Shown piece after piece: positions 11,188 to 21,100 of a DNA stretch of 64,000 nucleotides. Below the pieces are notes generated by a model. It ran no database searches. It saw only the letters and a list, made by a program, of their open reading frames with translations, and was not told the DNA's origin. The DNA is from Rhizobiales bacterium CCH10-E5 (lineage in GTDB: Bacteria > Pseudomonadota > Alphaproteobacteria > Rhizobiales > Beijerinckiaceae). The translations under genes and the position numbers were made by a program. The first letter of the stretch is position 1. Each line of letters begins with the position of its first letter. Location: positions 1 to 64,000 of the forward strand of contig LSIG01000046.1 in assembly GCA_001556125.1 (NCBI GenBank). The letters are read 5' to 3'.

Positions 11188-13482
11188 TCAGCCGGCCGCC
11201 GCCGCCCGCTCCTGCGCCTCGACCACCGCCACCGCCGTCATGTTGACGACGCCGCGCGCGGTCACCGAGCCGGTGAGGATGTGCACGGGCTTGGCCGCGC
11301 CGATCAGGATCGGCCCGACCGGCAGCGCATCCGCCAGCACCTTCGCGAACTGATAGGCGATGTTGGCGGCGTCGAGATTGGGGAAGATCAGCACGTTCGC
11401 CACGCCCTTCAGCCGCGAGGAGGGCAGAACGCGTTCGCGCACCATGGCGACCAGCGCGGTATCGGCCTCCATCTCGCCGTCGCATTCCAGCTGCGGCGCG
11501 CGCTCCCGGATCAGTCCCAGAGCCTTGCGCATCTTGACGGCCGAGGGGGTATCCGCCGCGCCAAAATCCGAATGCGACAGCAGCGCGATCTTGGGCTCGA
11601 TGCCGAAGCGGGCGACGTGGCTCGCCGCCAGCACCGTCATGTCCGCGATCTCCTCGGCGCTGGGATCGTGCTTCACATGGGTGTCGGCGAGGAAGAAGGC
11701 GCCCTTGTTGGTGATGATCAGGGTCATCGCCGAGATGTCGCAGACGCCGGGTGCCAGCCCGATGATGTCCTTGATGTGCCGGAGCCGCGACATGAACCGG
11801 CCCTCGAGGCCGGTGATCATCGCATCGGCCTCGCCACGGGCCACCGCGAGCGCCGCGATCACCGTGTTGTTGGTGCGCACCAGCGAGCGGGCGGCTTCCG
11901 GCGTGATGCCGCGGCGGCCCGCGATGTCGAGATAGGTCTGGACATAGTCGCGATAGCGCGGGTCTTCCTCGGGATTGACCACCTCGCAGTCCACGCCCGG
12001 CCGGATCGACAGGCCGAAGCGCTGCACGCGGCTCTCGATCACGCTCGGGCGGCCGATCAGGATCGGCACCGCGAGCCCCTCCTCGAGCGCGATCTGGGCG
12101 GCCCGCAGGACGCGTTCATCCTCACCCTCGGCATAGATCACGCGCTTGGGATCCGCCTTCGCCTGGGCGAAGAGCGGCTTCATGATGAAGCCGGAGCGGA
12201 AGACGAAGCGCGACAGCTCCTCGCGATAGGCCTCGATATCGGGCAGCGGCTTGCGCGCCACGCCGGTCGCCATCGCCGCCTGGGCGACGGCCGGCGCGAT
12301 CCGGATGATGAGCCGCGGATCGAAGGGATTGGGGATCAGCGAAGTCGCGCCGAAGGTCGAGGATTCGCCGCCATAGGCCCGCGCCGCGATGTCCGACGTC
12401 GCCTCCCGCGCCAGCGCCGCGATGGCACGCACGGCGGCGAGCTTCATCGCCTCGTTGATCGTCGTCGCCTGGACGTCGAGTGCGCCGCGGAAGATGTAGG
12501 GGAAGCAGAGGACGTTGTTGACCTGGTTGGGATAGTCCGACCGCCCGGTGCAGATCATCGCGTCGGGGCGCACCGCCAGCGCGTCCTCGGGAGTGATCTC
12601 GGGATTGGGGTTGGCGAGCGCCAGGATCAGCGGCTTCTCGCCCATCGCCTTGGCCATCTCGGGCTTCAGCACGCCGGCGGCCGAGAGGCCGAGGAACACG
12701 TCGGCGCCGGGGATCACCTCGGCCAGCGTACGCGCGTCGGTCTCCTGCGCATAGACCTCCTTCCAGCGGTCCATCAGGGTGTTGCGGCCCTTGTGGACGA
12801 CGCCTTCCAGGTCCGTCACCCAGATGTTCTTGCGCTGGGCGCCGAGCTCGACCAGCAGGTTGAGACAGGCCAGCGCCGCCGCGCCCGCGCCCGAGACGAC
12901 GATCTTGACGTCGCCGATCTTCTTGCCGGCGAGGTCGAGCCCGTTGAGGATCGCGGCCGAGACGATGATCGCCGTGCCGTGCTGGTCATCATGGAAGACC
13001 GGGATGTTCATCCGGGCCTTGAGCTGCTCCTCGATCTCGAAGCATTCCGGGCCCTTGATGTCCTCGAGATTGATGCCGCCGAAGGTCGGCTCCAGCGCCG
13101 CGACCACCTCGACGAACTTCTCGATGTTCTTCTGCTCGACCTCGATGTCGAAGCAGTCGATCCCGGCGAATTTCTTGAAGAGGACAGCCTTGCCCTCCAT
13201 CACCGGCTTGGAGGCGAGCGGCCCGATGTCGCCCAGCCCCAGCACGGCGGTGCCGTTGGTGATGACCGCGACGAGGTTCTGCCGCGAGGTCAGCTCCGCG
13301 GCCTGCGCCGGATCGTCGACGATGGCCTCGCAGGCGGCCGCGACACCGGGCGAATAGGCCAGGGCAAGGTCGCGCTGGTTGCCGAGCGGCTTGGTCGCCT
13401 GGACCTCGAGCTTACCCGGGCGAGGCTGGCGGTGATAGACGAGCGCGCCGGAGCGGAGATCGGGGGACAGGTTGCTCTTCAT
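11188..13482 (-). CDS. maeB: NADP-dependent malic enzyme, modular form with phosphotransacetylase-like domain
   Basis: A 764-residue cytoplasmic enzyme that decarboxylates malate to pyruvate while making NADPH. Residues 1 to about 420 are the malic enzyme module ([37 protein letters not shown] nucleotide-binding loop). Residues from about 440 to the end are a phosphate acetyltransferase-like module ([28 protein letters not shown]), regulatory rather than catalytic in this family. The length matches the proteobacterial MaeB/Tme type. It stands alone, about 100 bp from the next gene downstream. Confidence 0.96.
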   Translation of the reverse strand: MKSNLSPDLRSGALVYHRQPRPGKLEVQATKPLGNQRDLALAYSPGVAAACEAIVDDPAQAAELTSRQNLVAVITNGTAVLGLGDIGPLASKPVMEGKAVLFKKFAGIDCFDIEVEQKNIEKFVEVVAALEPTFGGINLEDIKGPECFEIEEQLKARMNIPVFHDDQHGTAIIVSAAILNGLDLAGKKIGDVKIVVSGAGAAALACLNLLVELGAQRKNIWVTDLEGVVHKGRNTLMDRWKEVYAQETDARTLAEVIPGADVFLGLSAAGVLKPEMAKAMGEKPLILALANPNPEITPEDALAVRPDAMICTGRSDYPNQVNNVLCFPYIFRGALDVQATTINEAMKLAAVRAIAALAREATSDIAARAYGGESSTFGATSLIPNPFDPRLIIRIAPAVAQAAMATGVARKPLPDIEAYREELSRFVFRSGFIMKPLFAQAKADPKRVIYAEGEDERVLRAAQIALEEGLAVPILIGRPSVIESRVQRFGLSIRPGVDCEVVNPEEDPRYRDYVQTYLDIAGRRGITPEAARSLVRTNNTVIAALAVARGEADAMITGLEGRFMSRLRHIKDIIGLAPGVCDISAMTLIITNKGAFFLADTHVKHDPSAEEIADMTVLAASHVARFGIEPKIALLSHSDFGAADTPSAVKMRKALGLIRERAPQLECDGEMEADTALVAMVRERVLPSSRLKGVANVLIFPNLDAANIAYQFAKVLADALPVGPILIGAAKPVHILTGSVTARGVVNMTAVAVVEAQERAAAAG

Positions 13483-13732
13483 CGCGGCGGCTCCGGCGGC
13501 GCAGGCTCAATGTCAGGAGCAGCCGAGGTCGCGCGAATGGGGCGAGGTCGTCAAGCGCGGCGGATGCATTAATCGCAAGCAGCGGTCGCCGCCCGCGGCC
13601 GGCCGATCTTCGGAGAGCCGCGCAGCAAGCTTGAATCAGCATGTGAAGCAATTTGCGCGGCGGGTGAGGCTTTCGATTCAAGTTCTTGACCTGAATCGCC
13701 TTTCGACACGCCGGGCCTGCTCCGATCCGGGT
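13483..13732. other. 250-bp intergenic stretch upstream of maeB
   Basis: No coding frame with usable starts is seen between maeB and the RAM-domain gene. The AT-richer part near 13620-13690 (around CAATTTG and TTCTTGACCTGAATCG) probably holds the maeB promoter on the minus strand. I cannot define -35 and -10 boxes convincingly. Confidence 0.4.
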
Positions 13733-13969
13733 TCAGAACGCCTTGAAGGTGATGATGGTGTGGGTGTCGGCGATCTCCGGGATCGACTGCACCTTCTGCG
13801 CGACGAAATGGCCGATATCGACATCCGCCGCGACATGGAACTTGGCCAGGATGTCGTAATTGCCCGCCGTCGAGTAAATCTCGGACGCGATCTCACGGTC
13901 CGCGAGCTCGCTGGCGACCTCATAGGTCTTGCCGAGCTTGCATTTGATCTCGACGAAGAAGGTCTGCAT
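13733..13969 (-). CDS. Stand-alone Lrp/AsnC ligand-binding (RAM) domain protein
   Basis: A 78-residue protein that consists only of the alpha-beta ligand-binding domain of Lrp/AsnC regulators, with no DNA-binding helix-turn-helix. It runs from FFVEIKCKLGKTYEVASEL through IYSTAGNYDILAKFHV to the closing strand THTIITFKAF. Single RAM proteins form oligomers that bind amino acids and may modulate full-length Lrp proteins. One such regulator is encoded at 23.1 kb, but a link is only a guess. Confidence 0.85.
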   Translation of the reverse strand: MQTFFVEIKCKLGKTYEVASELADREIASEIYSTAGNYDILAKFHVAADVDIGHFVAQKVQSIPEIADTHTIITFKAF

Positions 13970-14039
13970 CGCGGGCTCCAGGGTCTGGCCGAGGATTCTC
14001 GATAGAGCCTCACAGCCCTTCAGATCAAGCGAAGTCCCA

Positions 14040-14864
14040 TTAGGCGCCTGCGAGTTCCGCGATGCGGCGCGTCATGGCGCTTTCGGGATCGGCGAGGCCT
14101 TCGATCACCGTGAAGTGGTTGGCGCCGGCGATCTCCTCATAGCGGGTGCGGACGCCCGACAGCCCCCAGACATCGACGATACGACGGCTCTGCTTGAAGT
14201 ACTCCTCGCTCTCCTCGCCGCCCACCACTGCGTCCATGACGAGGCCCGATGGGGCGGGCCAGAACAGCGGGCTCTCGCGTTCGGCCGCCTCGAAGCTGAG
14301 ATTGAGCGCACCGTTGATGCTCGTCTCCGTCAGCGGCTTGAGGTTGTAGAGGCCGGAGATGCCATAAGCCGCCGGCACGAGCTGTTCCGGCAGGCCCTCC
14401 TCGACATTGGCCCAGTTGGTCGCGAGCAGGCAGGCGGCCAGGTGGCCTCCCGCCGAATGGCCCGTCGCGACCACGGGCAGGCCGTAGCGCTGCCACAGCG
14501 CGGCGGCCGCCTGCTGCATCTCCCAGACGATATGGCCGACCTCGACCTGCGGGCAGAGATCATAGCCGACGACGGCGACGGGCAGGCCGCGTCGGTTGAG
14601 GCCGCGCGCCATATGCGAGAAGAAGCTGCGGTCCAGCGCCTGCCAGTAACCGCCATGGATGAACAGCACGATGGCGTCTCCGCGCATCGTCACCGGCTTG
14701 AACAGATCGTAGCTTTGGCGCTCGCTCTCGCCATAGGATACGCCCAGTTCGCAAAGCGCTTCGGCGCGATAGGCATCGGCATCGCGGGCCCAGCCGGCGA
14801 TCACCTGCGGATGCTCCGGCACGCGGGCGCGATTGTTGTATTGGGTTTCGTAGTCGCTCGACAT
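14040..14864 (-). CDS. Alpha/beta hydrolase, kynurenine-formamidase-like esterase
   Basis: A 274-residue cytoplasmic protein without a signal peptide. It has the oxyanion-hole motif FIHGGYW, the nucleophile elbow ATGHSAGGH (Ser) and a histidine near the end in GANHFTVIE. The overall pattern (YNNRARVPEHP near the start, IHGGYW) resembles BD-FAE/kynurenine formamidase-type carboxylester hydrolases. The ATG at 14864 matches the natural start of this family; the frame extends upstream without support. It is divergent from the asparaginase gene. Confidence 0.8.
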   Translation of the reverse strand: MSSDYETQYNNRARVPEHPQVIAGWARDADAYRAEALCELGVSYGESERQSYDLFKPVTMRGDAIVLFIHGGYWQALDRSFFSHMARGLNRRGLPVAVVGYDLCPQVEVGHIVWEMQQAAAALWQRYGLPVVATGHSAGGHLAACLLATNWANVEEGLPEQLVPAAYGISGLYNLKPLTETSINGALNLSFEAAERESPLFWPAPSGLVMDAVVGGEESEEYFKQSRRIVDVWGLSGVRTRYEEIAGANHFTVIEGLADPESAMTRRIAELAGA

Positions 14865-15045
14865 GGCTCGGCTCCGGTTCGCCCGATCGGCAGACGCGGC
14901 CCGCTTGGGGCGCCACGGTCCTGATGGCGGTTGCCGCCAGTCTGCGCCATCGCTTTTGACAGGTCGAGCCGCGGGCGGCACAAGGCTGCGCGCCGGGCGC
15001 ATGGCCCCGCGCCGATGCCTATACCGCTGCGATCCGGAGACGACG

Positions 15046-16044
15046 ATGGACAACCCGATTCTGGCCGAGGTCACGCGCGGAAACACGGTCGAGTCGCGTC
15101 ACCGCGGCGCCGCCATCGTCATGGACGCCGACGGCGCCGTGGTCTTTTCGGCCGGCGATGTCGAGCGCCCCGTCTTCCCGCGCTCGGCGGTGAAGGCGAT
15201 CCAGGCGCTGCCGCTGCTCGAGAGCGGCGCCGCCGACCGCTACGGCCTGACCGAAGCCGAGATCGCGCTGGCCGTCTCCTCGCATTCGGGCGAACCGCTC
15301 CACGCCGAGACCTCCGCCGCCATGCTGGCGAAGGCGGGTCGCGAGCCCGGCTGCCTCGAATGCGGCGCGCATTGGCCGACCAACGAGAAGGCCGCGCGGG
15401 CTCTCGCCCGGGCCGGCCGCGAGCCGACGGCGCTGAACAACAACTGCTCCGGCAAACATGCCGGCTTCGTCTGCCTCTCCTGCGGCATCGACGAGGACCC
15501 GGCAGGTTACATCCGGGCCGAGCACGCGGTGCAGACGGCCGTGCGCGGCGCGCTCGAGGAGGTCACCAGCGCCGCCCATTCGCGCGAGCTGATGGGCACC
15601 GATGGCTGCTCGATCCCGACCTATGCCGTGCCGCTGAAGGCCCTGGCGCTCGGCTTTGCCCGCCTCGGCACCGGACACGGTTTCGGCCCCGAGCGTGCCA
15701 AAGCTGCCGCCCGGATCCGGCAGGCCGCCGCCGCCCATCCCTTCATGGTCGCCGGAACCGGCCGCTTCGACACCCGCGCCATGGAACTGCTGCGCGAACG
15801 CATCTTCATCAAGACCGGTGCCGAGGGCGTCTATTGCGGGGCCCTGCCGGAGCTCGGTTACGGTATCGCGCTGAAATGCGACGACGGTGCCGGCCGCGCG
15901 GCGGAGGTGGTGATGGCCAGCCTAATCGCGCGCTTCCTGCCGATGGACGAGGCTGAGGTCGCCTCCTTCGTCCCGCTGCGCGAGAGTGTGATGACGAACT
16001 GGAACGGCATCAAGGTCGGCCGGGTGAGGGCGGCGCGGGTTTGA
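15046..16044 (+). CDS. L-asparaginase, Rhizobium etli type (asparaginase II family)
   Basis: A 332-residue member of the AsnA/asparaginase_II family typified by Rhizobium etli ReAV, unrelated to the E. coli fold. The proposed active-site SxxK pair is S47/K50 in FPRSAVKA. The zinc-site cysteines correspond to C134 in NNNCSGKHAG and the cysteine in TDGCSIPTYAV; the numbering is offset by one from ReAV. The VSSHSGEP segment holds further conserved serines. It hydrolyses asparagine to aspartate and ammonia. The ATG at 15046 follows a CGGAGA Shine-Dalgarno. The frame extends 61 codons upstream through low-quality sequence that I reject. Confidence 0.9.
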   Translation: MDNPILAEVTRGNTVESRHRGAAIVMDADGAVVFSAGDVERPVFPRSAVKAIQALPLLESGAADRYGLTEAEIALAVSSHSGEPLHAETSAAMLAKAGREPGCLECGAHWPTNEKAARALARAGREPTALNNNCSGKHAGFVCLSCGIDEDPAGYIRAEHAVQTAVRGALEEVTSAAHSRELMGTDGCSIPTYAVPLKALALGFARLGTGHGFGPERAKAAARIRQAAAAHPFMVAGTGRFDTRAMELLRERIFIKTGAEGVYCGALPELGYGIALKCDDGAGRAAEVVMASLIARFLPMDEAEVASFVPLRESVMTNWNGIKVGRVRAARV

Positions 16045-16088
16045 CCGGCGAAAGGTCGCGCACTACCTTTCGTCGAAAGGAGACCGCC

Positions 16089-16316
16089 ATGCCGCGTCCC
16101 GCCTTGAAGGATGGCCTGAGCAAGCAGGCCCGCTACCGTGCCGGCAAGAAGGCGGCGGGGCTCAAGGAGGTTCGGCTCTGGACCTTCGATACCGCGAATA
16201 AAGCGTTCCGGGCGCAGTTGAAGCGCGACATGGTGGCGATCCGGAACAGCCCTGGAGAGGCGGACGACATCGCGTTCGTCGAGGCGCTGACGGATTGGCC
16301 GGCTGAGGAAAGATGA
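16089..16316 (+). CDS. mazE: Antitoxin, MazE family (DUF3018-like)
   Basis: A 75-residue basic-to-acidic protein (MPRPALKDG..KQARYRAGKKAAGLK near the start, acidic PGEADDIAFVEAL near the end) typical of the MazE antitoxins that precede alphaproteobacterial MazF genes. The upstream AAAGGAG supplies a strong Shine-Dalgarno for the ATG at 16089. Its stop overlaps the toxin start by 4 nt (ATGA), the usual arrangement giving tight stoichiometry. It should neutralise MazF and repress the operon. Confidence 0.85.
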   Translation: MPRPALKDGLSKQARYRAGKKAAGLKEVRLWTFDTANKAFRAQLKRDMVAIRNSPGEADDIAFVEALTDWPAEER

Positions 16317-16639
16317 GGCGGGGCGACGTGGTCCTCGTTGCGGTGCAAGGCGACCACGGCAAGCCTCGACCCGCTCTTGTCGTTCAAAACGATCTGATGG
16401 ACGATGTCGACACGACGCTGGTCTGTCTCATCACCACGAGCACGGATGTCTCGGCGGCTTTCCGGTTCGCCGTCGCGCCGACCGTAGGTAACGGTCTCCA
16501 TCAGCAGAGCTATGTCATGCTGGACAAAACCACCATGGTGTTACGCCAGAAATGCCGCGCCGTGGTGGGGAGGCTCTCCGACGAAGAGATGGTGGCCATC
16601 GATACCCGCCTTGCCTTCGTCTTCGGCCTCGGCGGCTGA
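16313..16639 (+). CDS. mazF: MazF/PemK-type endoribonuclease toxin
   Basis: A 108-residue toxin with the PemK/MazF pattern: MRRGDVVLVAVQGDHGKPRPALVV at the start, LVCLITTS in the middle, and MLDKTTMVLRQK..VGRLSDEEM toward the end. Such proteins cut mRNA at short sequences when free of antitoxin. The gene is complete, coupled to mazE, and sits between a metabolic gene and the convergent TIGR03808 gene, with only 3 nt to the latter's stop. Confidence 0.9.
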   Translation: MRRGDVVLVAVQGDHGKPRPALVVQNDLMDDVDTTLVCLITTSTDVSAAFRFAVAPTVGNGLHQQSYVMLDKTTMVLRQKCRAVVGRLSDEEMVAIDTRLAFVFGLGG

Positions 16640-16642
16640 TCC

Positions 16643-18043
16643 TCACCCCACCGCGTTGTTCTCGACCCGCACGCCCGCCGCCCGGGCGTCGGGCGCCTTC
16701 GTCAGATCGCCGGTGACGGCCTTCCCGTACTCGGTCCCGATCACCGCGCCGCTTCTCGCTTCCGCGATGACGTTGCCGGAGATCACGGCGTTGCGCTGTT
16801 TCGGTACGAGCGAGACACCGATGCCGATGCCGGTTCGGCGCACCATGTTCCCGGTCGCGGCGAGGTTGCGCATGCCCCATGACCAGCCGAGCGAGATGCC
16901 GATGTCGCTCGCGTCCTCGATCACGTTGCCGGTCACTGTGGCCTCGGCCTCGACATGGACGCCCATGCCGCCGATCGGCTCCTTCACGCCGGGATAGAGC
17001 CCCTTGCGGGCGCGCCGGACGATGTTGTTGGCGAAGACGCTGAGCCGGCCGCCATGGTCGAGATTGGTGATGTTGGCGCCCTGCGCGCAGTCCTCGACAA
17101 GGTTGTTGGCGATGATCGCACCCTCGAAGGCGAACTCCGAGTAGAGCCCGACCTCGCCGCAGCGCCGCCCCTGGTTCCCGAGGATCTGGACGCTGGCGCC
17201 GGAGTTGTTGCGGATGAAGGTCAGCGCGCAATCGCGCAGCTGGTTGCCTTCGATGATCACGCCACCGGCCCGGTACAGGCTGATGCCGTTGCCGTTGGGC
17301 CCGTCGCCACCGGCATCGGCGCGGATGCGCTCGACCCGATTGCCGCGCACGAAGGAGCGCTCGTCGCCCGCCTGGCTGCGCCAGAGCTGGATGCCGTTGT
17401 TGCCGCAGTCCTCGATCGCGTTGCGCTCGATCCGCAGCCCCAGCGAGTCGAGCGAGAACAGGGCCGATTCCCGCATCGACCGGAACTCATTGGTCTCGAT
17501 CGCGCCGCCGGTGCGGTTCAGCACCAGGCCGACCGAGCCGGCCCTGGCGAAGGCGCAGTCCTGGATGTCGATTTGCCCGACACTCTCGGCCACGAGCAGC
17601 CCCTCGCGGCCAGCCGCCGGGATGTCGAGCCCGTCGAAGCTCAGGCCGCGCAGCGAGACACGCCCGACACCACGGGCGGAGAGCACGGGGCCGAGCCCGG
17701 CCGCGAGCAGGATGGTCGCGCCCCGCACGCCAAGGAGGTTCGCGCCATCGGGCAGGGCGACCCGGCCGACGCGGTAGCGGCCTGGTGCGATGAGGAGCGG
17801 CGCCTGCCGGCGGGCTGCCTCCGCCAGAGCCGCCTGAAGCTGGCGAGACTGGTCGTCGGCCGAACCGGGCCTCAGACCGAACTGGGCGGCGTCCAGGCCC
17901 AGTCCGCCGAGCGGGACGGCGCGTTGCGGCGCCTCGGCGCGAAGCGGCGGTGCCGCGAGCGCGGCTGTGCCGAAAACGGCCGTCGCGAGGAGCGCGCGTC
18001 GTGAGAGGACAGGGGAGGACAAGGCCATGGCAGGGTGGTTCAA
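16643..18043 (-). CDS. Tat-exported parallel beta-helix repeat protein (TIGR03808 type)
   Basis: A protein of about 466 residues with a twin-arginine signal (LSRRALLATAVFGTAALAAPP) followed by repeated right-handed beta-helix turns (NxIxxCxxxGI, GNxIxxA patterns) over roughly residues 100-440. I recognise the TIGR03808 family of twin-arginine-translocated repeat proteins found in Rhizobiales. The function is unknown; the fold suggests polysaccharide binding or cleavage, but no catalytic residues can be assigned. ATGs at 18043 and 18028 are both possible starts; both keep the signal. Confidence 0.85.
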   Translation of the reverse strand: MNHPAMALSSPVLSRRALLATAVFGTAALAAPPLRAEAPQRAVPLGGLGLDAAQFGLRPGSADDQSRQLQAALAEAARRQAPLLIAPGRYRVGRVALPDGANLLGVRGATILLAAGLGPVLSARGVGRVSLRGLSFDGLDIPAAGREGLLVAESVGQIDIQDCAFARAGSVGLVLNRTGGAIETNEFRSMRESALFSLDSLGLRIERNAIEDCGNNGIQLWRSQAGDERSFVRGNRVERIRADAGGDGPNGNGISLYRAGGVIIEGNQLRDCALTFIRNNSGASVQILGNQGRRCGEVGLYSEFAFEGAIIANNLVEDCAQGANITNLDHGGRLSVFANNIVRRARKGLYPGVKEPIGGMGVHVEAEATVTGNVIEDASDIGISLGWSWGMRNLAATGNMVRRTGIGIGVSLVPKQRNAVISGNVIAEARSGAVIGTEYGKAVTGDLTKAPDARAAGVRVENNAVG

Positions 18044-18082
18044 GGGCCATGCCGAGGCGACTTGTCCCGTTCCGGAACGTGC

Positions 18083-18724
18083 TCAGCCGGGCTTTCGTCC
18101 GCGCCGGGCGAGGTCGATTCCCATCGCTGCGAGGCTGACGGCGAGTGTGGCCGCTGGCGGCCGGAAGGCAGCGACCCGCGTCTTCGGCTTGGTGCCCGGT
18201 GCCGGCCGCAGCCAGGGCACATGGATGAAGATCACCGGCACGCCGCTGTTGCGGTCAGCCCGGAGGGCGGCCGCGTAGCAGGCGTCGCAGAGATAGCGCC
18301 CGGCCGAGGGGGAAAGCCCGCTGCGCATTCCGCGACGGCGCAATACTGCCAGCGCCGCCTGCGGAGACGCGGTCGTCCGCAGGGGCAGGGCGGCCGGCAC
18401 CGGCCGCGCGCGGGGCGTCGCGCCGCTGGCGTCGGGGTGGAGCGGGCTGGCATGGCCGCGGCCGAAGAGCTCGACCCTGATCTTTCGGGCGCGAGCGGCG
18501 AGGCCGAGCATCAGGATCGCTCGCGGGCGGGCTTCCGCGAGATGGGCGCGCAGGCGCGGCAGCCCGCCCGCATAGCTGGTTTCCAGGATCAGGGCCTCCG
18601 CTGCGAAGCCGGCGGCCCGCAGCCGCTTCATCACGGCCTGCGCGAGCGCGGTCGTCGGATTGACCCGCACCCGCGGGAAGGGGCCGAAGCCCGTGACCAG
18701 AATGTCGGGGCGGCTTGGTGTCAT
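18083..18724 (-). CDS. pcp: Pyroglutamyl-peptidase I
   Basis: A 213-residue cysteine peptidase (family C15) that removes N-terminal pyroglutamate. The N-terminal motif ILVTGFGPF..VNPT is followed by the probable catalytic triad E85 (IRVELFGRG), C146 (SAGRYLCD) and H168 (FIHVP), matching the usual E80/C143/H167 spacing. Its start lies 4 nt after the meaB stop, so the two are cotranscribed even though their functions are not obviously linked. Confidence 0.88.
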   Translation of the reverse strand: MTPSRPDILVTGFGPFPRVRVNPTTALAQAVMKRLRAAGFAAEALILETSYAGGLPRLRAHLAEARPRAILMLGLAARARKIRVELFGRGHASPLHPDASGATPRARPVPAALPLRTTASPQAALAVLRRRGMRSGLSPSAGRYLCDACYAAALRADRNSGVPVIFIHVPWLRPAPGTKPKTRVAAFRPPAATLAVSLAAMGIDLARRGRKPG

Positions 18725-18728
18725 GGCT

Positions 18729-19715
18729 TCAGAGCCCCAGCGCCTGCGCGATGTCGTCGGCGGCCAGGGTCGGCGCCAAGGTGCCGGCCGCCACCGCCGC
18801 CTCGAGCGTCGGGGTCCGGGCCTTCAGCTCGGGATCGTCGCGCAGCTTTGCCCGCAGCCGGTCTTCGACCATGGCCCACATCCATTTCACATCCTGCCGA
18901 TGACGCTTCTGGGCGATGAGCCCCTTCGCCTCATGGCGGGCGCGGTGATCCTCGATCCTGGCCCAGAGTGTGTCGAGCCCGACGCCGGTGAGCCCCGAGA
19001 TCGTGACCACCGGCGTCGACCAGAGCGGAGACGAAGGCGCAAGAATGTGCAGTGCAGCCTGGTACTGCGCTGCGGCGGCGCGCGCCGCGGTCGCGCCGGC
19101 CCCGTCCGCCTTGTTGACCGCGATCATGTCCGCGAGTTCGATGATGCCCTTCTTGATGCCCTGCAGCTCGTCGCCCGCATTGGGCAGCATCAGAACCAGG
19201 AAGAAATCGGTCAGCTCCGCTACGGCGGTCTCCGACTGGCCGACGCCGACCGTTTCGACCAGGATGACGTCGAAACCCGCTGCCTCGCAGAGCAGCATGG
19301 TCTCGCGGGTGCGCGCGGCGACGCCACCGAGCGTTCCCGAGGAGGGCGAGGGGCGGATATAGGCGCCAGGGTCGACCGCGAGACGGGCCATGCGCGTCTT
19401 GTCGCCCAGGATCGAGCCGCCGCTGCGCGAGGAGGAGGGATCGACCGCCAGCACCGCGACCTTATGGCCCCGGCCAGTGAGCAGGCTGCCGAGCGCGTCG
19501 ATCGTGGTCGACTTGCCGACCCCTGGCACGCCGGTGATGCCGACCCGGATGGCGCCGCCCGTCTTCGGCAGGATCGACTGGACGAGGCTGCTGGCCTGCC
19601 GACGGTGATCGGCCCGGCGCGACTCGACCAGCGTGATCGCGCGTGCCAGCGCCGCACGGTCGCCAGCGATCAGGCCGTTGGCGAGGGCGGTGACAGGAGC
19701 GCTGAGATCGGCCAT
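18729..19715 (-). CDS. meaB: Methylmalonyl-CoA mutase-associated GTPase (G3E family)
   Basis: A 328-residue G-protein chaperone that protects and reloads the B12 cofactor of methylmalonyl-CoA mutase. The P-loop GVPGVGKST is at residues 62-70, followed by LAVDPSSSRSGGSILGDKTRM, the VETVGVGQSE segment and the NKADG base-specificity motif. The length fits the ArgK/MeaB family. The start at 19715 matches the conserved N-terminus; the longer frame to 19976 is not supported. The mutase genes lie 13-19 kb away in this window. Confidence 0.95.
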   Translation of the reverse strand: MADLSAPVTALANGLIAGDRAALARAITLVESRRADHRRQASSLVQSILPKTGGAIRVGITGVPGVGKSTTIDALGSLLTGRGHKVAVLAVDPSSSRSGGSILGDKTRMARLAVDPGAYIRPSPSSGTLGGVAARTRETMLLCEAAGFDVILVETVGVGQSETAVAELTDFFLVLMLPNAGDELQGIKKGIIELADMIAVNKADGAGATAARAAAAQYQAALHILAPSSPLWSTPVVTISGLTGVGLDTLWARIEDHRARHEAKGLIAQKRHRQDVKWMWAMVEDRLRAKLRDDPELKARTPTLEAAVAAGTLAPTLAADDIAQALGL

Positions 19716-19821
19716 GAGTCCACCTAGCAAGGCCGGGGGTCCTGCGACAAGGTTCCGGAGGAGGGTGACCTCCCCGATCTTGCCGACCGACCGGCCTACG
19801 TCATGGCGACGCCTTCGGGCG

Positions 19822-20991
19822 ATGAGGACGATGCAGGCGGTGGTGCGGTTCAAGATCCTGGTTCTGGCGCTTCTCGGCCCGCTGGCGCTGGCTGCCTGCG
19901 GCACGCCGCGGGTGCTCGAGATCAGCCGGGGCGCCACCGGCGAGGTGGCGGGCAAGGTCGAGATCTTCGTCGCCACGACGCGCGAGGCGTCAGCCGAGCC
20001 GGTCTACTTCAATGGCGAGCGCGGGCCCCGCCTGGCCTTCGCGCGGCTCGATTTCACCGTTCCGCCCAACCACAAGCCGGGCGAGTTGGAATTGCCTGAT
20101 TCGGGGCCGAGCGACCCCTCGAAGCATTTCGCCGTCACCAATGTGCAGCGCCTCGATCTCGCGCCGATCGTGGCGGATGTGCGCCGCGAGATCCTAAGGC
20201 GGCCGCCTTCGCAGCGCGACGTGCTGGTGTTCGTGCATGGCTTCAACACCAATTTCGCCGATGCAGCGTATAGGTTTGCCCAGATCGTCCATGATTCGGG
20301 CTTCAAGGGCGTGCCGGTGCTCTTCACCTGGCCCTCGCGCGGGCAGCTCCTGGCTTATCCCTATGATCGCGAGAGCGCCTTCTATTCGCGCGACTTCCTC
20401 GAACTGAACCTGCGCGCCATCGCCCGCGATCTCGGCACGACGCGCATGGACATCCTGGCCCATTCGATGGGGACCCTGTTGACGCTGGAGACGATCCGGC
20501 AGGCCTCGATCCGCGGGGACGGCACCTTCGGCGGCAAGCTGCGCGACATCATCCTGGCGGCGCCGGACGTCGATCTCGACGTGTTCAGGACACAGATGCG
20601 CGAGATCAAGCGCCCGGTGACCGTTTTCGTCTCTGCCGATGACCGGGCGCTGGACTTCTCGCGGCGCTTCGCCGGCGACAAGACGCGCCTCGGCGCTGTT
20701 TCCGCGAAGGACACGCAGATCATCGCCGACCTCGAAAAACTCGGCGCGCGGATCATCGATCTCTCGGCGGAATCCTCCGGCGACCCGCTGAACCACAGCA
20801 AGTTCGCCTCCTCGCCGAAGGTCGTCCAGCTCATCGGGCAGCGGCTGAAGGAGGATGGTGGCATCGCCACTGCCGGGCCGGGCCTCGGCGACCGGGTCGG
20901 CGACATCGCCGGAGGCGTCGTCGGCACCGTGGGCTCGACGGTGGGACTCGTCGTGACGGCGCCCGCGGCGATCGTCTCGGGCCGCCGCTGA
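19822..20991 (+). CDS. Lipoprotein alpha/beta hydrolase, DUF900 family (first paralogue)
   Basis: A protein of about 389 residues with a lipoprotein signal (LLGPLALAAC, cysteine after the lipobox). The DUF900 alpha/beta hydrolase core has VLVFVHGFNTNF, FTWPSRG, the YDRESA segment and the nucleophile elbow ILAHSMGT. The C-terminal tail is glycine- and valine-rich. The family is widespread in Rhizobiales with unknown substrate. It is followed at 21101 by a paralogue sharing every one of these motifs. ATGs at 19822 and 19831 are both plausible starts; I list the first. Confidence 0.85.
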   Translation: MRTMQAVVRFKILVLALLGPLALAACGTPRVLEISRGATGEVAGKVEIFVATTREASAEPVYFNGERGPRLAFARLDFTVPPNHKPGELELPDSGPSDPSKHFAVTNVQRLDLAPIVADVRREILRRPPSQRDVLVFVHGFNTNFADAAYRFAQIVHDSGFKGVPVLFTWPSRGQLLAYPYDRESAFYSRDFLELNLRAIARDLGTTRMDILAHSMGTLLTLETIRQASIRGDGTFGGKLRDIILAAPDVDLDVFRTQMREIKRPVTVFVSADDRALDFSRRFAGDKTRLGAVSAKDTQIIADLEKLGARIIDLSAESSGDPLNHSKFASSPKVVQLIGQRLKEDGGIATAGPGLGDRVGDIAGGVVGTVGSTVGLVVTAPAAIVSGRR

Positions 20992-21100
20992 GGCCTCGGC
21001 CGACATTCATCCAGGCTGTTTCGGTGCTCCGCCGCAATCTGGCCGCGTTAGCCTGTCGTTAAGGGCGGGCTGGCCAACTCGGCCTCCCACAACATACCGG

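Noticed and set aside
10990..13572. Very long plus-strand open frame (860 codons) opposite maeB
   Set aside because: It is the antisense shadow of a well-conserved malic enzyme in GC-rich DNA. Its composition (Arg, Asp, Gly, His rich) shows no family motif. The same holds for the long frame at 159-2555 opposite xdhB and for those opposite g15.
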